Source: Channallabes apus | Lineage: Eukaryota > Chordata > Actinopteri > Siluriformes > Clariidae | Assembly: GCA_030522415.1 (NCBI GenBank) | Contig: CM060125.1 | Location: 2,841,901-2,905,900 of the forward strand | DNA length: 64,000 nucleotides | Direction of reading: 5' to 3' | The notes under the pieces: generated by a model | Database searches by the model: none | Seen by the model: the letters and a program-made list of their open reading frames with translations, nothing else | Told to the model about the DNA's origin: nothing | Shown: in pieces, positions 57,338 to 64,000 of the stretch | Layout of the letters: every line of letters begins with the position of its first letter | Numbering within the stretch: the stretch's first letter is position 1 | Position numbers and translations under genes: made by a program

Positions 57338-57532
57338 GATCATATGCATATCAAGTGTAATATGGAGCAGGAGGTTTCCTTAAAAATTGAGACATACTGT
57401 ATTTGGTCATGGATCCAAATGCATATAAAATGAAGCAGTTGTAGTGATGAGTTGGAAAATTAGAAAAGATTTAAGAGTTTCAAAGGGGAACTATCTTTTA
57501 TTAGTGTAAAAGTTTATGTAGAATGATTTTTG
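57338..57532. other. Short AT-rich spacer
   Basis: No recognised feature. Confidence 0.4.
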
Positions 57533-57955
57533 AATTTTTTTTGGATTTCCCCCCGATTTTCTCCCTAATTTAGTCGTGTCCAATTCCTCCCCGTCACTAG
57601 GGGGCTCCCACATGTCGGGAGGGCCGATTCACATGTTTTCTCCAAAGCACGTGACGCCAGCTGACCGCATCTTTTCAAACTGCTCACTCACGCACCGTTG
57701 GGTGCAGCGTAACACTCAGAGGACAGCGCTATCCGCTCCTTCCGCTTGTTTGAGCTTAACGCCGCCCCTGATTGGCTGTAGAGCCGTGAATAATGTGGGA
57801 GCACTAAGTACCTCTTATCCCTCCCCTCTGAGAGACCTCGGCCAATCAGCTCTCTCTAGAGCTCCGGCTGCAATAGGTTACGGCATCACCTGGGAATCGA
57901 ACTCGCATTCTCTGGATGATAGGGCGAGCACTTTATCACTGCACCACTCGGAGGC
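57533..57955 (-). mobile_element. tRNA-derived SINE of a different family
   Basis: On the minus strand it begins GCCTCCGAGTGGTGCAGTGA (box A region) with box B AGTTCGATTCC at 57903-57893. A GC-rich body of about 300 bases with CCAATCAG words follows, and an end ACACGACTAAATTAGGGAGA then a T/C-rich tract. Nothing else in the window matches it. Length about 420. Confidence 0.75.
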
Positions 57956-58024
57956 TTAATGTAAAAAGTTTTTGTAAAAAATAAGGAGTAGTTTGAAAGT
58001 TGTTTGGACAGACAAGCATGGGTG

Positions 58025-58860
58025 CATGTGTAGTGTTCTGTAACTGGCTGTTGGGATCAATAGTGATCAGTGGTTAATTGTTTGTAATAATAGAAATTAG
58101 AGGATGACTATTGTGGGTGATCAGTCAATGGATGTTGGGAACAAGGGTGATCAGTAACCTGTTTGTTGGTAACAAGGATGATCAGTAATTGATTGTTGGA
58201 AATAATAGAAATTAGTGACTGACCTATTGTAAACAATGTTGATACTGTAAGTCAGTGGTTGTTGTGAACAATGGTGATTAGTGATTGTTGGGAATAGTAT
58301 AAATCAATGATCTACCATTCTGGGCATTGGTGATTCATACAGTAGGTAGGTCTGCGCTCAAGCCTGCGCTTAATTCCCACCCAATGCCCAGTGGAAGCAG
58401 TGCCAGTCCCAAGCCCATATACAATAGAAGTGTTGCGTCAGGAAGGGCATCTGGTGTAAAACCTGTGCCAATTTGTGTGCAGATCAGATGGGCGGCTATG
58501 GCGACCCCTTGCTGTGGCGACTCCTCTCGATGCGAGTAGCCAAAAGACTAATAACAAGTGACCCTTGTGGACAGTATGGTGATCAGTAAATGATTGTTGG
58601 CAACAATGCTGATCATTAACTGGGAATAATAGAAATCAATAATTGATCCTTGTGAACTAAGATGATCAGTAACTGGTTGTTGGGGAAAATGGTGATCTGT
58701 TATTTGCCGGATGTGAACAATGGTGATCAGTTCATGGCTGTTGGGCAAGCAAGCGTGTTCAGTAACTGGAGTTGGATCAGTGATTGTTGAAAATAATATA
58801 AGTCAATGATTTACTATTTTGAACAATGCTTGGTTGATGACAACGGCTGTCAGGCTTCAC
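58025..58860. repeat. Degenerate minisatellite with GTGATCAGTAA..GTTGTTGGGAACAA units
   Basis: At least ten variants of GGTGATCAGTAACTG, each followed by TTGTTGGGAACAA or TTGTTGGAAATAATAGAAAT, recur at roughly 30-45 base spacing on both sides of an unrelated block at 58335-58558. Units differ by many bases, so the array is old. Confidence 0.75.
58335..58558 (+). mobile_element. LINE-derived 3' tail inserted in the minisatellite
   Basis: GTTGCGTCAGGAAGGGCATC, GTGTAAAACCTGTGCC, CTGTGGCGACTCCTC and GAGTAGCCAAAAGA form the well-known 3' tail of a fish LINE/SINE group. The repeat units resume directly after it. Confidence 0.7.
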
Positions 58861-59040
58861 ACACTGGTGATGGCCTGAGTGAACCTGTTTTCTAAATCAG
58901 CAGATCTATTGTGTGCTGGAGAGCTATATATATGGAGAGCAGGGAGGTTGCTAACTTCTGATCAAAAAGTATCTGGATTTGTTGTTCGTCTCTTTTATAT
59001 AAAATCCCTAAAGGTGTCTAAAAAGTTGTCAAAAAAGTGC
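58861..59040. other. Spacer up to the hAT target site
   Basis: No recognised feature. Confidence 0.35.
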
Positions 59041-59048
59041 CTGTGTTG

Positions 59049-60207
59049 CAGAGGTGGAAAGAGTAATAAAATTTTGTACTCAAGTACAAGTACTGTTACT
59101 TCAGTGAAATTTTACTTAAGTACAAGTAAAGTTACCATTATAAAAATCTACTCAAGTAAAAGTAAAAAGTAGCTCATTAAAAAATTTACTCAGAGTAAAA
59201 GTTACCGAGTTACTTTTTTATTTTTATTTTTTTAACAGCGGGGGTGGGATGAGGCATTCTAGCGTAGTTCAAAAAAGATGAGCAGATATAAATCTCAAAC
59301 TAGTTGTTTTTAACTGAAGGAACACCTTTGCATAATAAAGCTGTTGTCTTTCTTGTGCTTGAAAATCAAAGTGGTCACTTAAATATGGTGTTACGTCCCA
59401 GTCTAGGGCCAAACAGCAAAAGAATGGTTCAGGGTTCTATTTTAAACTGTATGGAAATGGTGGCATATGGCAGAAAGAACTAGATCCAATCATTAACTGA
59501 TGAAATAATGAGGTTTGTATATACAAAAAAAACACACACACAACAGGAGGCGGAGTATCAGATTCAGGATGGACCCAGACCAAAATAATAAACAAAATGG
59601 TATTTATATTTAGTAGCTAGATTTCCTGCAAAATAAATAAATAAATAAATAAATAAAAAATACAGGTACCTTCCCGGACTCCCTAAACCAAAAACAGTGA
59701 AATTATCTACAAATATATACAAAGACCAACCAAACCAAAGGGACAAAGCAATAATCAAAGTCAATGGGAGGCAAAAGGTCAAAACCGGAATACACAACCA
59801 AATATCAAAACGCCAAAATCACAACCTCTTTCATCTTTCGCGCTAGTCGATGACGTCACTCTCAGGGCGGAAGCGACCGTGTGGAAGGTCAGGAAGATGC
59901 CGATGTCAGAAAACCTGGAGTGGAGTCTGGAGCGGCGCGCGACCAGGACATGATACACACACGCGGCGCAACGGAGCATTTATACAAAGCATAACATTTT
60001 TATTCTTTTAGCATTTTCATTCATTTATTTTTTACTCAGTAGCGAATATGATTTAAAATGTAGCGAATTACAATACTTCAAACAAAACGTACTTAAGTAA
60101 AAGTAAAATTACAGATTTTTAAAACTACTTTAAAAAGTAGAAATACACAAAAAAGCTACTCAATTACAGTAACGCGAGTAAATGTAATTCGTTACTTTCC
60201 ACCTCTG
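59049..60207. mobile_element. hAT nonautonomous element, exact 8-bp target duplication
   Basis: The left end CAGAGGTGGAAAGAGTAA and the right end TTACTTTCCACCTCTG are inverted repeats. CTGTGTTG flanks both sides (59041-59048 and 60208-60215). The subterminal 150 bases on each side are built of ACTCAAGTAAAAGTAC words. About 600 bases of different composition fill the centre. Confidence 0.93.
59389..59996. mobile_element. Candidate nested solo LTR or captured segment in the hAT element
   Basis: The block starts TGTTACGTCC and ends GCATAACA, giving TGTTA...TAACA ends. It holds a CRE TGACGTCA (59850-59857), GGCGGAAGCG, an AAAT microsatellite (59634-59657) and, inversely, TATAAATG at its right. 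No target duplication is visible, so the LTR reading is weak. The captured-host-DNA reading is equally possible. Confidence 0.3.
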
Positions 60208-60215
60208 CTGTGTTG

Positions 60216-60650
60216 TTTAACATAGTTGTGACTGAAGTATGTTAGCTAACCATAAACATCTAAGCAATAGGGTTATGAGATAAAATATAAACCATTATGA
60301 GTTGCCACTGGCCCTGGTTTAATAGTTTGGGAATATTTTTTATTATTTCACTATAATATCATAATTACTTCTATATCACTAAAATCTGTATACATTTCTA
60401 TACATTTCTATATAAAATTCTATAAACTGATAGACTGACCCTGATATTACTAATGAACAAATGTTGTGCTAAACCTGGGCTAAAAAAGCAATGATTTAAC
60501 TCTTGCCTTCATGCTAGAGCTCTATGTTTCTAACCAATCATGGCCGAGATGATCATAATACAAGGCTGGATTTCTTATCTACACAGAGCTGAGATTGTAA
60601 CAGCTGTGCAATTGTTATTTGTTTGAATTTTTTTTGTAATATGTGGCATT
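60216..60650. other. No feature seen
   Basis: AT-rich unique DNA. Confidence 0.4.
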
Positions 60651-60654
60651 TTGG

Positions 60655-60962
60655 ACAGGCACAGAGGCATGTTGGTTAGCACCGTGGTCTCACCCTTCCA
60701 GGGTTACCATATTTGATTTTTTCGCCTCGGGGCTGTGAGTGCAAGTTTGCATGTTCCCTCCGTGTTCGATGGGTTTCTTCCAGGTACTCTGGTTTCTTCC
60801 CACAGTTCAAAGACATGCAGAGTAGGCTAATTGGCATTTTACAAATTCACCAGTGTGTGAGTGTGTGCTTGATTATGTGCCCTGCAATGAATTGTCACCA
60901 GTGTGCCCTGCCTTACAGTATGCCTGGGATAGGCTCCAACCTACAGACACAGAGTGAGTGAG
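60655..60962 (+). mobile_element. Main SINE family, old copy
   Basis: GGCATGTTGGTTAGCACCG, TTTGCATGTTCCCTCCGTG, TTTCTTCCCACAGTTCAAAG and GGGATAGGCTCCAACC follow the family order with many changes. Confidence 0.7.
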
Positions 60963-61247
60963 AATATTTTGTAAAAATACAAAAAAAATAAATACAAATA
61001 TAAAATAAAAATAAATAGTAAAAGTATTTTTTTCCTTCTATATATTTTTTCCTCTATTTATTTCTTTTTTGTAATCTCCTCACCTCCCTGATTGTTCCTT
61101 AAGTGGCTCATGAAGGTGATCATCCAAATATTCTCAAAAAGTCCACTGTTTATTTTTCAAATATAAAGCATTGTTTGTGGACTTTATTTTATTTTTTTTA
61201 CCTTGTTACATTTTTACCATGATCCATAAATACACAGTATTCAAAAT
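60963..61247. other. AT-rich spacer
   Basis: No recognised feature. Confidence 0.4.
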
Positions 61248-61365
61248 AGACTGGCACCCCATCCAGGGTGAATCCACCTTACTGTATGTACCACAAATCC
61301 CCTGGGATAGGTTCCAGGTCTCCTGTGACCCTGTACAGGATAAGTGGTATACAGCATGAGTGAGT
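61248..61365 (+). mobile_element. Main SINE family, tail-only fragment
   Basis: GACTGGCACCCCATCCAGGG, CCTGGGATAGGTTCCAGG and TACAGGATAAGTGGTATA match the last third of the SINE. 5'-truncated. Confidence 0.65.
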
Positions 61366-61559
61366 AAAAATGAGTGTATTCAGAATCCATTTATAATAGA
61401 ATAGATGAATAGAGACCAAGCTAAGGTCTTCGGGAGAATCTCTGTGGAGTAGGTGTGTAATGTATGAAGCAGAAATGCATTAGTTATACTAATCACTGCA
61501 AATATGGACTGCATCTCACTGGGGAACATTTGTAATAAATTTTTAATTCTCTACTTGCA

Positions 61560-61860
61560 CAGTTGTTAAATAACATCATTAGCTAGCAACAGATCCTTAT
61601 TATCCATGTGTGCGTGCGAGCTGCCGAAATAGATGCTTCGAATATTTGGAGCAAATTTATTGCTCACTGCTGATGGGATGGAGGCAGTTCTCACCAGGGG
61701 ATGAGCGCCCAGTGACACCCAGTGTGAACCGTGACTCATAACATTAGAAAAGCAGAACCTGAATAGCGGGAAATGACATTTCCTCAGTCCGTCACGGATG
61801 GAAAGGGTCAGTGCGGACAGAGAAAAGAGGATTTTATAAAAAGCTTTATTCGTGTCAGTG
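61560..61860. other. Candidate conserved noncoding island
   Basis: Balanced unique DNA with GTGTGCGTGCGAGCTGCC and CATAACATTAGAAAAGC; no coding signal. Inference only. Confidence 0.3.
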
Positions 61861-62505
61861 AAATAAAGCTCATAAGAACTACAGATTAGAGGTTTTTACC
61901 ATGCTCTTAGCCAAGCTTGAGTTTCTGCTCATTTAATAGCCACAGCTGCTTAGTCTGATACATAAGGAATAATACGAATAATATGTTTAATTAATATATA
62001 AAATCTTTTTTCAAAACCCTACTTACTGTAGAGGGAAGAGAGAAACTTTCAGATAGACAACATTATTCTATCTTTTCAGTATACGTCCATTGACAGAAGT
62101 TTTCCCACCTGAAAGATAATATGGTATACTCATTTTCTGTAACTGTAAGCGAAGAATGGTTTGAGTTCACAAATGTTAAATAAAATCTAGAAATCTATAT
62201 CCAACTTTGCTAACATTAGAGAAGTAAAGAGCAAGTTAAACAACTTTATCAGGTATGGCTTACTTAGTTTTTGCTGAAAATGGTCAAAATCTTCACCTTC
62301 TGTATTGTCAATCCTGACCACTAGAGGTGCTATTCGCAAGGATGTCTAGACCCCACAGTATATTGTTAGCAGCTATATATTTTTATAATATTATTTCATG
62401 CTAAGATGATTGACCCCCATACACTCACATTTTTTATGTAATTTAGAGTGTCTGGTCATAACATGTAAGTATTCTAACCCCAGTAAAAGCATCAGTGGCA
62501 ACAGG
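61861..62505. other. No feature seen
   Basis: AT-rich unique DNA. Confidence 0.4.
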
Positions 62506-62509
62506 ATTA

Positions 62510-63260
62510 GTCTCCCAAAATCATATTCAGCTGAAGATCTTAGCGACCCATTTCCTTCCTCCTGCTAATTCCTTTCTGTTTGTGCTGGCACGTGGAGTCT
62601 GAGCCGGAGTGTATGATTAATACTGCGAAATTAAATAGCTTTGCAGAGGAAGGCTGAATTCATTTCACACAAAGAGTGCATGATTTCCCACCATTTTGGG
62701 GCATCAAGTCTCTCATTTCAATTTCCATTTGGGCTGCGGGCCACAGATTGAGCTATGGCGTAATTTTTCAGTTGACTTTTTTCTGGATTTCCGTTTCGGA
62801 TGAATACCAGAGTCTTTTTTATTATTTTTTTCTTGCGAAATTAGCTCAGCATGCTCTTGCTGACAACGACAGCCCGCTTTACCTTGCACTGCTCATAGCC
62901 AGGCCTCCTGCTTTCTCTACTTGTTTTTTCTCCCTATTTTTTTTTTTTGCCCTCTCTTTGGATAAAAGGGCCATTTTCAGTGCATATACCTCGCAAAGGT
63001 ATGAACTGACTGCAAACCCAGGACAGACTGAAGCAAATCTCAGGACCCTGGCCTCTGTTTATCGCATCCAGTGCAAATATAGATGCTCAATTTCCCAGCA
63101 GTGGGCTATCTGTTAATCCATTTATCTCCAGCAAACAATAATGTCACGCTACGTTAGTGGGGAGACATTTTAAGAGATGCTATGAATAACGCGATCGAAT
63201 TACACAGTGCAGGCCAGGCAAAACAATAATAAAAGTTCGAGACAGCCATACAGACTGGGT
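62510..63260. other. Candidate conserved noncoding island, with a 146-codon open frame
   Basis: About 750 bases of complex DNA with GAGTGTATGATTAATACTGC, GAAATTAAATAGC and TTATCTCCAGC. A plus-strand frame at 62676-63116 (MHDFPPFWGIKSLIS to QQWAIC) has no recognised domain and a T-rich hydrophobic part; I regard it as chance. Its length and composition make it worth an alignment. Confidence 0.35.
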
Positions 63261-63454
63261 TGGAGTGAAGGACTGGCATTTCTCATGAAAAATATTAATC
63301 TACTATGCTTTAGGGTCAAATACCATTGACCAGCTATGCACAGACATAGTCATTGTTTTCTAAAAAGTAAATTGGGCAAAATGTAATTGCTGGCTAATAT
63401 AATCTTCCACTAATCCTGTAAAATTATTTGTATATTTTATACATAAATGCACCA

Positions 63455-63560
63455 TACTTTTTACTTTTACTTAAGTAGATTTGCGAAGAAGGTACACTAC
63501 TCTTACTCCGCTACATTCGGCTATACTCGACTTGTTACTTTTCTAAGCATTTATTCACAT
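63455..63560. mobile_element. Fragment of the ACTTAAGTA-type hAT repeat
   Basis: TACTTTTTACTTTTACTTAA, CTTACTCCGCTACATTCGG and GACTTGTTACTTTTC share words with 59049-60207 and 1062-1235. No ends are visible. Confidence 0.55.
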
Positions 63561-63633
63561 TAGATATTCTTTATTTTTGCTTTAAGATTAGGAAATTTGT
63601 GTTTATTGTTCCTTAATTTGCTATTTTGTAAAT

Positions 63634-64000
63634 ATTCATTCATTCATTCATCTTCTATACCGCTTTATCCTGTATTTAGGGTCGCGGGGACCTGGAGCCT
63701 ATCCCAGGAGACTCAGGGCACGAGGCAGGGTACACCCTGGACAGGGTGCCAATCCATCGAAGAGCACACACACACACTCATTACACACTCATTCACACAC
63801 TATGGTCAATTTGGGAACGCCAATTAGCCTAATCTGCATGTCTTTGGACTGTGGGAGGAACAGTACCCGGAGGAAACCCACCAAGCACGGGGAGAACATG
63901 CAAACTCCATGCACACAAAGACGGGAATCGAGCTTGGCCGGGAATCGAACCCGGACGGTGCAAGGCGACAGTGCTAACCACTACACCACCGTGCCGGCTT
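63634..64000 (-). mobile_element. Main SINE family, reaching the window edge
   Basis: The ATTC tail starts at the left. The full body and the inverse box B GGAATCGAACC (63940-63950) follow, with the inverse box A CCACTACACCA near 63978. The very head is cut or ends at 64000. Very similar to the 39325 copy. Confidence 0.93.

Noticed and set aside
62676..63116. 146-codon open frame as a real gene
   Set aside because: No recognised domain, low-complexity T-rich hydrophobic stretch and no splice or promoter context. Kept only as a finding to test.

Overview
The window reads as a gene-poor stretch of a teleost fish nuclear genome. It is AT-rich, full of long microsatellites, and packed with Tc1/mariner, hAT-like and piggyBac-like DNA transposons, tRNA-headed SINEs, non-LTR (LINE) fragments and one Ty3/gypsy end. 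The SINE and Tc1 types suggest an otophysan fish, perhaps a catfish, but that is recognition by eye. I find no host protein-coding gene, no rRNA and no free-standing tRNA gene. Every convincing protein signal belongs to a transposable element. Two short stretches (9297-9376 and 13868-14043) look like possible spliced exons of an unidentified transcript.

Layout. 1-1240: end of a Ty3/gypsy element with its LTR, a (TA)n tract, a Tc1 end fragment and a hAT-type relic. 1250-9300: mostly unique AT-rich DNA with GA/GT microsatellites, a Tc1 3' end and a local 200-bp direct duplication. 9300-18540: a candidate exon with conserved-looking flank, hAT copy C with an 8-bp target duplication, Tc1 relics, a second candidate exon abutted by a deleted Tc1 element, and two LINE fragments. 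18810-24150: a stack of transposons nested up to three deep. 24160-29075: a MITE and a second piggyBac-like copy. 29937-31514: the best-preserved element, a 1.58-kb Tc1 transposon whose transposase has one frameshift. 31680-49995: mariner relics, many SINEs, deleted hAT and Tc1 copies, and hAT copies B and D. 50000-64000: mostly unique DNA with a Tc1 deletion derivative, a degenerate minisatellite, a hAT element with a candidate nested LTR, and further SINEs.

How the parts relate. hAT copies C (10773) and D (49066) carry an internal block that is also the left end of a different hAT family, copies A (19034) and B (44412). A and B were each later hit by a different small hAT element in the same CA repeat. 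The same SINE family appears at least thirteen times, three times with exact 12-bp target duplications, so it was active recently.

Between the transposons lie islands of higher-complexity, lower-AT DNA with homeodomain, POU, MEIS/PBX and nuclear-receptor-like motifs. I infer that these may be conserved noncoding elements in a gene desert or a very large intron. Alignment to other fish genomes would decide this.
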